This document shows, piece by piece, positions 15,766 to 22,358 of a DNA stretch of 22,358 nucleotides (the stretch's first letter is position 1; every line of letters starts with the position of its first letter). A program made the translations under genes and the position numbers. The DNA is taken from assembly GCA_027307295.1 (NCBI GenBank), contig DAHUXF010000008.1:1-22358 (forward strand), read 5' to 3'. A model generated the notes under the pieces. It was not told the DNA's origin, made no database searches, and was given only the letters and a program-made list of their open reading frames with translations. The DNA is from Acidobacteriaceae bacterium. Its GTDB lineage: Bacteria > Acidobacteriota > Terriglobia > Terriglobales > Acidobacteriaceae.

Positions 15766-17724
15766 CTATTGCATGGTCGCCGGATGGCACGTTGACCCCA
15801 CGCCGGGCGGTACCGGTAATCCCGTTGGTGGCGTGGCCCACGGCTTGCCGGTGAAATCAAAGAAGTCGAGCAGGTTGGGCTGGGCCGCATCGCGCATGGT
15901 GAGCGCGGGTAGATTGAACCGCTGCTCCACAAAGCGCATCACTGCGGTATGGTCCATGGCAGTGTGCCCTACATAATGCCGCCGCGCAAAAGGCGAGACA
16001 ATAAAATTTGGAATTCGGAAGCCGAGTTGAGCGCCAAAGCCGGAATTCCCAGCAGCCGCTGAATCCGCTGGGTGCGCCCCCGGACTAGTAGGACGCAGGT
16101 CGCAATGATTGGTATAAACGCCTGCCGTGGCGGGCTGGCAGGGAAGAAATCCATCCGGATTGACGGCAATGGGAGCAATGTCGCCCTCCACTCCTGCCAG
16201 AGATGAGCTGGTGTTTTGATTGGTGTGGCCTGGCACCGGCGGCACATGGTCATAAGGCCCTCCGCCTTCATCAAAGGCGAAGAACAAAACAGAGTCGGCC
16301 CATGAAGGACTGGCCATGAGCGAGTTGATGATGTTAGAGACCTGTGCCTGTCCGGCCAGAATCGATTGCCCAGAGCCCGGGTGTTCGTCGCCATGGCCGA
16401 AGTTGGCCTCAATATAGGAGAATGACGGCAGCGTATTGTTCTGGACATCACTGGAATACTGGCTCATGGGAGCAATATGCGTTGCATCCACGCTCAGGGT
16501 GCCATCAGGATTTCTAAAAATATATTTACCGCTGTATCCAAAATATTTAAATGTGGTTGAGGGACTGCCATCGGCATCCGTCGCAGAGTAATAAATTTTC
16601 CAGGAGACATGATTTTCATCCAGCAATTGGAATATTGTCTTTGCCGTAAGCTGCGGCGCATGATCGTCAAATCCCGGATCATACACATAGCCCTGCGTGG
16701 TGCCGCCGGACATGGTGGCCAGCCGGTTGGGAATTGTCTTGCTGGCAATTGGTGAAAACCAGCGGTCAGAAAGGGCAAACTGAGAAGCCATGAAGTAGTA
16801 GTAGTTGAGCTCTGCGCCGCCCGTGGTGTTTGTGTCCTGGTAATAGGCCATGGAGCGCTGGCCGGCAAGATCCGTAAAACTTCCGCTGCCACTGCTGGTC
16901 TTTGCAATGCCCTCCGCCGTATGCACAAAGCCATCCATAATGATTGGGCGGGTGGTAGTGAAATCATAACGGTTTACATCGCCAAAACTCTCCAGCCATG
17001 CTGAACTCATGTCATCAAGACAGGTGCTGGAAGTATGGAACAGCTGGAAAACCTGACCTTCATCATTGGTGTTGGAGATCGTTGTAAGTTTGTCATCAAT
17101 ACCGTCAACGTCATACTCGCGCTGGTCATCGCCAATATTCCAGGAGTGCGCCTTGCGATAAGGATTCAGCATGCCAAAATAGCTGTCAAAGCTGCGGTTT
17201 TCCTGCAGAACAAAAATGATGTGGTTGACTTCGGTAATCCCTGGACCCGGAGTAGGAGTTGGCGTAGGAGTGGGCGTGGGCGTAGGTGTCGGGAGTGGTG
17301 TGGGCGTAGGGGTTGGTGTAGGTGTAGGAGTCGGGGTAGGGGTCGGTGTAGGAGTCGGGGGAGCGGTTGAGACCGTGATGCTTTCCTGCGATGAAAAGAA
17401 AAACCCGGTGGAATCCCAGGCGCGAATGATGACGGTATGGTTTCCCGCGGCCAGAGAAAGCGCCGCCGTCAGGGACGGGCCTGAACTCTGGGCTTGCTTC
17501 ACCGAGTCCACATACATGATCATGGCCGTGACCGTATGTTCGTTATCAAGAGCAGCAGCGGAAAATGTTACCGGTGAGCTGACAGTCGCGCCGCTCGAGG
17601 GTGCGCAGATCTTTACCGTTTTATCAACCGTGGCCGTGCAAGACTGGGCCGAAGAGCGCGTCGAACAAAACAAGGTGGAGATGAGCAACGCCGTTCCGGC
17701 AGTGATGGCGCGAATTGAAATCAC
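15766..17724 (-). CDS. Secreted phosphoesterase with N-terminal Ig-like domain and Thr-Pro linker (PF04185 type)
   Basis: 652 residues from a GTG at 17724. The frame is open up to an ATG at 17958, but the 78 extra codons look non-coding and bury the signal peptide. The GTG has AAGGG eight bases upstream and gives a clean signal peptide (MISIRAITAGTALLIS, cleavage after SSA). Residues about 28-115 are an Ig-like domain (SPVTFSAAA, VTAMIMYVDSV, AGNHTVIIRAWDSTG). Residues about 116-160 are a Thr-Pro repeat linker. The catalytic domain then opens with NHIIFVLQENRSFDSYFG and includes FDEGGGPYDHV, GDEHPGSG, FRIPNFIVSPFARR and MDHTAVMRFVEQRFNLP. The Glu-Asn of QENRS and Asp-Glu of FDEGG match AcpA/phospholipase C metal ligands. 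It has no lipobox, unlike its paralogue at 7046-8536, so it should be released or periplasmic. The substrate is not determinable. Confidence 0.9.
   Translation of the reverse strand: MISIRAITAGTALLISTLFCSTRSSAQSCTATVDKTVKICAPSSGATVSSPVTFSAAALDNEHTVTAMIMYVDSVKQAQSSGPSLTAALSLAAGNHTVIIRAWDSTGFFFSSQESITVSTAPPTPTPTPTPTPTPTPTPTPTPLPTPTPTPTPTPTPTPGPGITEVNHIIFVLQENRSFDSYFGMLNPYRKAHSWNIGDDQREYDVDGIDDKLTTISNTNDEGQVFQLFHTSSTCLDDMSSAWLESFGDVNRYDFTTTRPIIMDGFVHTAEGIAKTSSGSGSFTDLAGQRSMAYYQDTNTTGGAELNYYYFMASQFALSDRWFSPIASKTIPNRLATMSGGTTQGYVYDPGFDDHAPQLTAKTIFQLLDENHVSWKIYYSATDADGSPSTTFKYFGYSGKYIFRNPDGTLSVDATHIAPMSQYSSDVQNNTLPSFSYIEANFGHGDEHPGSGQSILAGQAQVSNIINSLMASPSWADSVLFFAFDEGGGPYDHVPPVPGHTNQNTSSSLAGVEGDIAPIAVNPDGFLPCQPATAGVYTNHCDLRPTSPGAHPADSAAAGNSGFGAQLGFRIPNFIVSPFARRHYVGHTAMDHTAVMRFVEQRFNLPALTMRDAAQPNLLDFFDFTGKPWATPPTGLPVPPGVGSTCHPATMQ
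17248..17362. repeat. Hexanucleotide tandem repeat encoding the Thr-Pro linker
   Basis: An imperfect 6-bp repeat (GGNGTN on the + strand) of about 19 units encodes alternating Thr and Pro in the phosphoesterase on the minus strand. The third bases vary between units, which fits selection on the protein more than recent slippage. Copy-number changes would keep the frame and alter only the linker length. Confidence 0.85.
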
Positions 17725-17953
17725 AAAGAAGACCCTTAACGCTGACAAAGAATATGTGCGTGCGCTACCCCAACCAGCTGGTGCAGTTTTGAAACATGGC
17801 CCAACAGGCTGCTTGCGCGTTAGTACCAGATAGGAGCGCAATACAAAGTTCTGGGTTGTCCATGGAAAATCTGTTTCCTGATGCGGCGGAAAGATAAAGC
17901 AACAAGCATCTTTTTGGGAAGATAACGACGTTGCGCAGAAGCTTCGAGGCCGC

Positions 17954-17981
17954 TTCATATCAGCACAAAATCTGCTATAGT
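17954..17981 (+). promoter_or_regulatory. Probable promoter of the VWFA-related gene (extended -10)
   Basis: TATAGT (17976-17981) is preceded by TG one base before it, which makes an extended -10. TTCATA lies 16 bases upstream (17954-17959). The predicted start of transcription leaves a leader of about 15 bases containing GGAG (17993-17996). It overlaps the long open frame of the divergent phosphoesterase, another reason to prefer that gene's shorter start. Confidence 0.45.
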
Positions 17982-18003
17982 TTGCTCACCCTGGAGAACT
18001 ACA

Positions 18004-19587
18004 GTGCGCTCTTTTTTGCATAGCTTGCGGCTAAGCTCACCGATTCTTGTGGCTTTTGTTGCACCCACCCTCGGCGTTCAGTCGACTCCTCCGGCAACTC
18101 AGGCTGGCGCTGGACAAAAAGATGCACCGATCCAGTCCCAGAGCATTTTGCGCGCGACCACCCGGCTGGTGGTGCTTGACATTGTGGCATTGAATGACAA
18201 AGGCGAGCCGGTCCACGACCTGAAAGCAGAAGACTTTACCGTTCTTGAAGACGGCAAGCCGCAGAAGATCAGCCATTTCAGCCTGCATCAGCCTCCGGCA
18301 GGCGGCGCCGCTACGGCCGCGCCCAAACTGGCCCCCAATGTCATCAGCAACGCTCCCGCATTTTCCAACAACAGCTGTCTGAACGTGATCTTGCTAGACG
18401 CCATCAATACCGATTTTTCCAGCCATGCTTATGCGCAGGACATGCTGGTGAAATATCTGGAGAGCAGTCCCACGATCCAGCCTACTGCGGTGTTTGCCAT
18501 GGCAGGAAAGCTGACCATGCTGCATGATTTCACCACCGACACAAAAGTCCTGCGCGATGTGGTGGCGCAATTTAAATTTGAGGGGCCTACGCATATTCCA
18601 GACGTTTACGCCGCCGCCTCACCCTTTCAACGGCGCGGCTCATACCAGGCAGGCCCCAATGCGCGCGGGATCACAGCCAGGTCAATGCTGTTTCTGGCGC
18701 ACGCGCTGGGCGGCTATCCGGGCCGGAAGAACCTGATCTGGCTATCAGAAGGCTTTCCCATCAATCTGTTTCCTGAAGTCACGCTGGGAGACGGCGTAGC
18801 CGTGATTGAAGACTTTTCACCGCTCGCCGAGCGTATTGCGGACGAATTGATGAATGCACAGGTCGCTCTTTATCCCATTGATGCGGCGGGTGTTTCCATC
18901 AATGATCGCTTTCCCGCGCGGACAGCCATGGAGAGCATGGCCGAACGCACCGGCGGCAAGACATTCTTCAATCGCAATGACATTGATACCGGTATTCGCA
19001 CCAGCATTGATGACGGCAGCAGTTATTACACGCTGGAGTATTATCCGGAAAACAAAAAGTGGGACGGAAAGTTCCGGCGCATTGAATTGAAACTTGCGCG
19101 CCCGCAGGTTAGCCTGCGGAGCCGCCAGGGATATTTCGCCTTAGCGCCGGAGTCAATGCTTGGGCGTAATGACGAAGCTGAAAGAGAAAGCTTCAGCCGC
19201 GCATTGGACCGCGATGCGCCCAACTCATCCGCGGTGCGGTTCCAGGCAGGAGTCGTGCCGCCCTCGGCCCAGACCCAGAACAAAGTCATTGTGAACTTTG
19301 GCATTGATCCGCATACCCTGGCGTTTGAACGGCAGAACGATGATTTGCGGCATGCCATGGTGAGTTGCGTTGTGTGGGCCTATCCGGCTAAGGGAGATCC
19401 GGTGCGAGCTGAAGGCGAATCGAATGCTGCGTTGAAGACCGAAGTGTACCAGCAGATGATGAGCAGTTATTTCCCGTGTCAGCGGAGCCTGACACTCAAG
19501 CGCGGAACCTACACCTTGCGGCTGGGAGTTCTTGATGAAACAACAAGCCTGATTGGAACTACCACAACGCAACTCAATGTTCCGTAA
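18004..19587 (+). CDS. Secreted VWFA-related domain protein (acidobacterial TIGR03436 type)
   Basis: 527 residues from a GTG with GGAG seven bases upstream (GGAG at 17993-17996). The signal peptide is about residues 1-25 (MRSFLHSLRLSSPILVAFVA). The block VVLDIVALNDKGEPVHDLKAEDFTVLEDGKPQKI at about residues 57-90 is the diagnostic opening of the acidobacterial VWFA-related family. The A-domain strand follows with VILLDAINTDF, in which the usual metal site DxSxS is replaced by D132-A-I-N-T, as is common in this family. Later blocks include GYPGRKNLIWLSEGFP, YPIDAAGV, GGKTFFNRNDIDTGI and YYTLEYYPENKKWDGKFRRI. The last about 150 residues are a beta-rich domain. It probably mediates protein-protein contact outside the cytoplasm; its partners are unknown. 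The next gene on the strand is about 200 bp away. Confidence 0.9.
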   Translation: MRSFLHSLRLSSPILVAFVAPTLGVQSTPPATQAGAGQKDAPIQSQSILRATTRLVVLDIVALNDKGEPVHDLKAEDFTVLEDGKPQKISHFSLHQPPAGGAATAAPKLAPNVISNAPAFSNNSCLNVILLDAINTDFSSHAYAQDMLVKYLESSPTIQPTAVFAMAGKLTMLHDFTTDTKVLRDVVAQFKFEGPTHIPDVYAAASPFQRRGSYQAGPNARGITARSMLFLAHALGGYPGRKNLIWLSEGFPINLFPEVTLGDGVAVIEDFSPLAERIADELMNAQVALYPIDAAGVSINDRFPARTAMESMAERTGGKTFFNRNDIDTGIRTSIDDGSSYYTLEYYPENKKWDGKFRRIELKLARPQVSLRSRQGYFALAPESMLGRNDEAERESFSRALDRDAPNSSAVRFQAGVVPPSAQTQNKVIVNFGIDPHTLAFERQNDDLRHAMVSCVVWAYPAKGDPVRAEGESNAALKTEVYQQMMSSYFPCQRSLTLKRGTYTLRLGVLDETTSLIGTTTTQLNVP

Positions 19588-19639
19588 CTGTCTTACCTGA
19601 TAGCTGCGTTTTTTGCCTGAGCATTCCTGCCCCAGCATG

Positions 19640-19720
19640 TCATCGGCTTCGGTCCGGGTAATGGGGCCTGATGGTTGGCAATGGGTCGGTACCTCATTGC
19701 TTGCGTAAGCCGATGATTTT
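19640..19720 (+). other. Predicted three-helix RNA structure (leader element or repeat)
   Basis: The outer stem is TCATCGGCTT (19640-19649) with AAGCCGATGA (19707-19716), 10 perfect pairs, followed by TTTT. Inside it are two hairpins: GGTCC (19651-19655) with GGGCC (19664-19668), using one G-U pair, and GCAATGGGT (19678-19686) with ACCTCATTGC (19691-19700), with one bulged base and a CGGT loop. Together they form a three-way junction of 77 bases. It lies between the VWFA-related gene and the next gene. It could be a riboswitch-like leader, a terminator or a REP-like palindromic element. No known riboswitch class was recognised. Confidence 0.4.
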
Positions 19721-19734
19721 CTTAAGGTGCTATG

Positions 19735-19778
19735 GTTGTGAAATAGAGCGTATATAGTTGTGAAATAGAGCGTATATA
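19735..19778 (+). repeat. Perfect 22-bp tandem duplication upstream of the 277-aa protein gene
   Basis: Two identical, directly adjacent 22-bp units occupy 19735-19756 and 19757-19778. Each begins GTTGTGAAATAG and ends GCGTATATA. The second copy ends six bases before the AAGGAG ribosome site. A period of about two DNA turns would put both copies on the same face of the helix, as expected for paired operator sites. A recent slippage event is the simpler alternative. Confidence 0.9.
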
Positions 19779-19783
19779 AAAGA

Positions 19784-19789
19784 AAGGAG
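19784..19789 (+). promoter_or_regulatory. Strong Shine-Dalgarno sequence that faces an ATC codon
   Basis: AAGGAG lies five bases before ATC at 19795 and 35 bases before the first canonical start, GTG at 19825. Only the ATC is at a functional distance, and it is in frame with the protein below. Confidence 0.6.
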
Positions 19790-19794
19790 CGATC

Positions 19795-20628
19795 ATCACT
19801 CACCGAGTAACCAGCTTCTTATGCGTGGTCCAGTTAGCCGGTTGCCTGGCTGTTGCCCAGGAACATGAACAGGCCGCATCCACTGCGAGCACACAGGCGG
19901 TAGATGCCAAACCCGATGCCAAGCAAAATGCGTGTGTCCAGCCAGAACCGTTTTTGACGATGCAGGACTACACCGGACCGTTCAGCAGAGTGGTGTTGTA
20001 CCTGGCCCGCAAACCTGAGATCAAGACAGTGCATACTCCATTGGCGCAAGCGGGCAGCAGGGTCTGCGCCATCAATGCCGGACAAAAATTCCATCTTTTT
20101 ACCCGGAATACCTTTGAGCCTGTAACTGTTCTGGTGGCCTCGTTCAATGCAGGAATCTCCCAGGCCCAGAATTCAGATCCCGGTTTTGGACAGGGTGCTC
20201 AGGGATACGGCAAGCGTTTTGGCGCTTCCATTGCTGATCAGGCTTCTGGCGATTTCTTTCACACGGTTTTCTTTCCTGTGGTCTTCCATCAGGATCCCCG
20301 CTATTACCGCCAGGGGGAAGGATCCGGTGTTGACCGCGCGAAGCATGCTCTGGCCCACGTGTTTGTGGCGCACAGAGATTCTGGCACAAGGATGTTTAAT
20401 TTTTCAGAATGGATGGGAACAGTGGCGGCTGAGGCGCTCAGCAATACATACCATCCCGGTAATCGGCGGGGTGCAGGCGCGTTAAGCGAACGGGCTGGAA
20501 TAAGTATTGGAACGGATATAGGGTTTGATGTGCTGCGTGAATTCTGGCCGGAAACCGTACGCAAGTTTAAACTTCCTTTCAAAGAGCGGGACGCTTCATC
20601 GGCTTCCCCGGTTACCAAACTACATTGA
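19795..20628 (+). CDS. Secreted or lipoprotein-like hypothetical protein with non-canonical start
   Basis: 277 residues if initiated at the ATC at 19795, or 267 from the GTG at 19825. The longer form has an N-terminus with Arg, a hydrophobic core and a lipobox (THRVTSFLCVVQLAGC), with LAGC ending at residue 17. An alternative signal peptidase I site is AVA before QEH. The GTG form would cut the signal in half. The mature protein has FGQGAQGYGKRFGASIADQASGDFF cut across residues about 130-155, then PVVFHQDPRYYRQGEG, HALAHVFVAHRDSGTRMFNFSEWMG and a hydrophobic GISIGTDIGFDVLREFWPE near the end. The DPRYY and GYGKR blocks look like a conserved family seen in Acidobacteria, but I cannot name a function. 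The TGA lies inside the first copy of a 10-bp direct repeat (ACATTGAGTC, 20622 and 20635). It converges on the ABC-F gene. Confidence 0.72.
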   Translation: MTHRVTSFLCVVQLAGCLAVAQEHEQAASTASTQAVDAKPDAKQNACVQPEPFLTMQDYTGPFSRVVLYLARKPEIKTVHTPLAQAGSRVCAINAGQKFHLFTRNTFEPVTVLVASFNAGISQAQNSDPGFGQGAQGYGKRFGASIADQASGDFFHTVFFPVVFHQDPRYYRQGEGSGVDRAKHALAHVFVAHRDSGTRMFNFSEWMGTVAAEALSNTYHPGNRRGAGALSERAGISIGTDIGFDVLREFWPETVRKFKLPFKERDASSASPVTKLH

Positions 20629-20666
20629 GTCACCACATTGAGTCGTCGTTGAAAGTGATGTCAGAG

Positions 20667-22358
20667 TCAGCCCTGCGTCTCAAGCACCTGCCCTAACTCT
20701 TCCCACTCTGTCATCGTCCGCTCCAGGTCCATCTTTGCCCGATTCAACAAGTCGGTTTGGCGCTGGCTTTCCTCTGCGCTGACAAAGCTCTGTAACGCTG
20801 TTTCGGCTGTGGCAATCGCCGCTTCCAGGCGGGCAATCTCTTCCTCAACTTCTTCCAGGCGTTCCTTCATTTGCGTGAGCTTGATGGGATTCAGGCGCTT
20901 CTGCCGGGCCTCTGTTTCGGCGGGTTTTGCTGCTTCATCGTGATTCGTTAAGGTTCCGGTAACAGCTGCGGTGACTGGCGGAGCCGGGGATTGCAACTGA
21001 CCTGCTACGTTGACATTTTTTCCTTCTTTGCGCCACAGGTAGTCTTCATAATTGCCGGGGAAAACCTCAATGCGGCCTTCCCCGATCTCAAAGACCCGCG
21101 TGGCCAGCTTGTCAATAAAGTAGCGGTCATGGGAGACAAAAACGACGGTGCCAGTGAACTTCTGCAGAGCGTCCAGCAAGACGTCTTTGGCGCGCAAATC
21201 AAGATGGTTGGTCGGCTCATCCAGCAAAAGAAAGTTTGAAGGATGCAACAGCATACGGGCCAGCGCATAACGGTTCCGCTCGCCGCCGGAGAGCACGCCG
21301 ATGGTTTTGAAAACGTCATCCTCAGAAAAGAGAAAACATCCAAGCAGGCTGCGCAACTCGGTTTGGGTAGAGCGGGGCGCGGCGGCAAACAGATCGTCCA
21401 GCATGCGGGCCTGCGTGTCCAGAGCTTTGTATTGGTCCTGGGCAAAATAATCAACGTCAGCGTTGTGGCCCAGACGAAGCTCGCCGGCAGTGGCCGGTTC
21501 CTGGCCGGCAAGCAGCTTAATCAAAGTAGATTTGCCCGCGCCGTTCACGCCTACCAGGGCGATGCGGTCACCGCGCTCAATCACAAAATTTGCATTGGTA
21601 AAAACGTGTTTGGGGCCATAGCTCTTGGCCAGGTCTTTGGCTTCTGCCACCATGCGCCCGCTGGGACGGGGTTGCGGAAAAGAAAAGTGTATGGCTTTTT
21701 CCTCCGGTGGAATCTCGATCTTCTCCATCCGTTCCAGCTCTTTGATCCGGCTCTGCACCTGCTTGGCTTTGGTGGCTGTGTAGCGAAAGCGGTTGATAAA
21801 AGCCTCAAGCTGCTCAACTTTTTCTTTCTGGTTGTGATAAGCGGCTTCCAGTTGCGTGCGCCGTTCGGCCTTCTGCGCCAGGTATTTCTCATAATTGCCG
21901 GAATAGAAAAAAACCTGCTTGTTCCAGATTTCCGCGATCTTGCCGACCGTCACGTCGAGAAAGTAGCGGTCGTGCGAGATGAGCACGATGGCGTGCGGAT
22001 AATCCTGCAGATATTCTTCCAGCCAGTTGCGCGCCTCGAGATCGAGATGGTTGGTAGGCTCGTCGAGCAGGAGCAGATTGGGCTTCTGCAGCAGCAGCTT
22101 GGCCAGCGCGATGCGCATCTGCCAGCCGCCGGAAAATTCCTCGACGCGGCGCCGCCAGTCGTCGCGGCCGAAGCCGAGTCCCGTGAGCACTGCGCCGACG
22201 CGCGACTCGATGTTGTAGCCGTCGCGCGCCGTGAACTGGGCCTGCACGTGGTTGTAGCGTTCCGAAATCTGCTGGTATTCGACGCTCGCGTGGTCGAGTT
22301 CGGAGAGGCGATGCGCCAGCTGCTGTTGCTCGGCTTCGAGCGCATGAATTTCCGCGAA
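20667..22358 (-). CDS. ABC-F family ATPase (N-terminus cut by window end)
   Basis: The frame is open to the last base of the window, so at least 563 residues are visible and the start, including Walker A of the first ATPase domain, is missing. ABC-F proteins are soluble twin-ATPase proteins that bind the ribosomal E site and modulate translation; some protect ribosomes from antibiotics. Domain 1 shows the signature FSGGWQMRIALAKLL and Walker B LLLLDEPTNHLD. The linker has the interdomain FRYTATKAKQVQSRIKELE motif of the family. Domain 2 has Walker A GVNGAGKST, signature LSGGERNRYALARMLL, Walker B FLLLDEPTNHLD and the following SHDRYFID switch. The C-terminal about 70 residues form a coiled coil (LEEVEEEIARLEAAIATAE), as in Uup/YdiF-like members. 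The first, window-edge part is noticeably richer in GC than the rest. Confidence 0.95.
   Translation of the reverse strand, partial: FAEIHALEAEQQQLAHRLSELDHASVEYQQISERYNHVQAQFTARDGYNIESRVGAVLTGLGFGRDDWRRRVEEFSGGWQMRIALAKLLLQKPNLLLLDEPTNHLDLEARNWLEEYLQDYPHAIVLISHDRYFLDVTVGKIAEIWNKQVFFYSGNYEKYLAQKAERRTQLEAAYHNQKEKVEQLEAFINRFRYTATKAKQVQSRIKELERMEKIEIPPEEKAIHFSFPQPRPSGRMVAEAKDLAKSYGPKHVFTNANFVIERGDRIALVGVNGAGKSTLIKLLAGQEPATAGELRLGHNADVDYFAQDQYKALDTQARMLDDLFAAAPRSTQTELRSLLGCFLFSEDDVFKTIGVLSGGERNRYALARMLLHPSNFLLLDEPTNHLDLRAKDVLLDALQKFTGTVVFVSHDRYFIDKLATRVFEIGEGRIEVFPGNYEDYLWRKEGKNVNVAGQLQSPAPPVTAAVTGTLTNHDEAAKPAETEARQKRLNPIKLTQMKERLEEVEEEIARLEAAIATAETALQSFVSAEESQRQTDLLNRAKMDLERTMTEWEELGQVLETQG

Noticed and set aside
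17216..17833. Long plus-strand frame with a Gly-Val repeat
   Set aside because: It is the antisense of the Thr-Pro linker and Ig-like domain of the phosphoesterase; the repeat is a translation artefact and there is no ribosome site.
15766..18190. Possible CRISPR or minisatellite array in the 6-bp repeat region
   Set aside because: The repeat has no spacers, lies in frame inside a coding region and encodes a normal extracellular linker.
20622..20644. 10-bp direct repeat ACATTGAGTC with a 13-base period over the stop codon
   Set aside because: Too short to call a mobile element footprint or attachment site; most likely a small local duplication.

Overview
The window looks like a chromosomal segment from an acidobacterium (Terriglobia, Koribacter/Acidobacteriales-like). 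The evidence is a VWFA-related secreted protein of the type expanded in Acidobacteria, a large TPR/proline-rich protein of a style common there, several secreted proteins with Thr-Pro linkers or small Ig-like domains, and moderate-to-high GC. The genus is inferred; no rRNA or tRNA gene is present. No phage, transposase, CRISPR array or defence island was seen.

Layout. 1-4763: the 3' end of a short unrecognised protein on the + strand, then a minus-strand run: a 1050-aa TPR protein, a small membrane protein and a LOG-family nucleotide hydrolase. 4764-5171 holds no convincing gene. 5172-6909: an RDD membrane protein and a SpoIIM-family membrane protein diverge from starts that touch. 7046-8536: a secreted phosphoesterase lipoprotein (minus) with a clear terminator. 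8766-11288: a UDP-glucose/GDP-mannose dehydrogenase and a membrane-anchored family 2 glycosyltransferase, probably a cell-surface polysaccharide pair. 11542-13531: two tandem secreted paralogues, about 60% identical by eye over about 200 residues, with four conserved cysteines. Each has its own leader carrying the same 12-mer and its own terminator (strong after both). 13730-15729: recA and a membrane-anchored alpha/beta hydrolase. 15766-17724: a second phosphoesterase (minus) with an Ig-like domain and a long Thr-Pro linker. 18004-20628: a VWFA-related secreted protein and a secreted or lipoprotein-like protein with an unusual leader. 20667-22358: an ABC-F ATPase (minus), cut by the window end.

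The common theme is the cell surface: at least five proteins look secreted or lipid-anchored, with sugar nucleotide dehydrogenase and glycosyltransferase genes in the middle. RecA and ABC-F are housekeeping genes. The places most worth a second look are the leader at 19588-19824 (a predicted three-helix RNA, a perfect 22-bp tandem duplication, and a strong Shine-Dalgarno sequence facing an ATC codon instead of ATG), the tandem four-cysteine paralogues with their shared upstream 12-mer, and the Ig-like module shared between one paralogue and the second phosphoesterase. Several starts were moved from the longest open frame using Shine-Dalgarno spacing and signal-peptide logic: 4763, 5930, 5932, 8536, 10284, 13730, 14881, 17724 and 19795.
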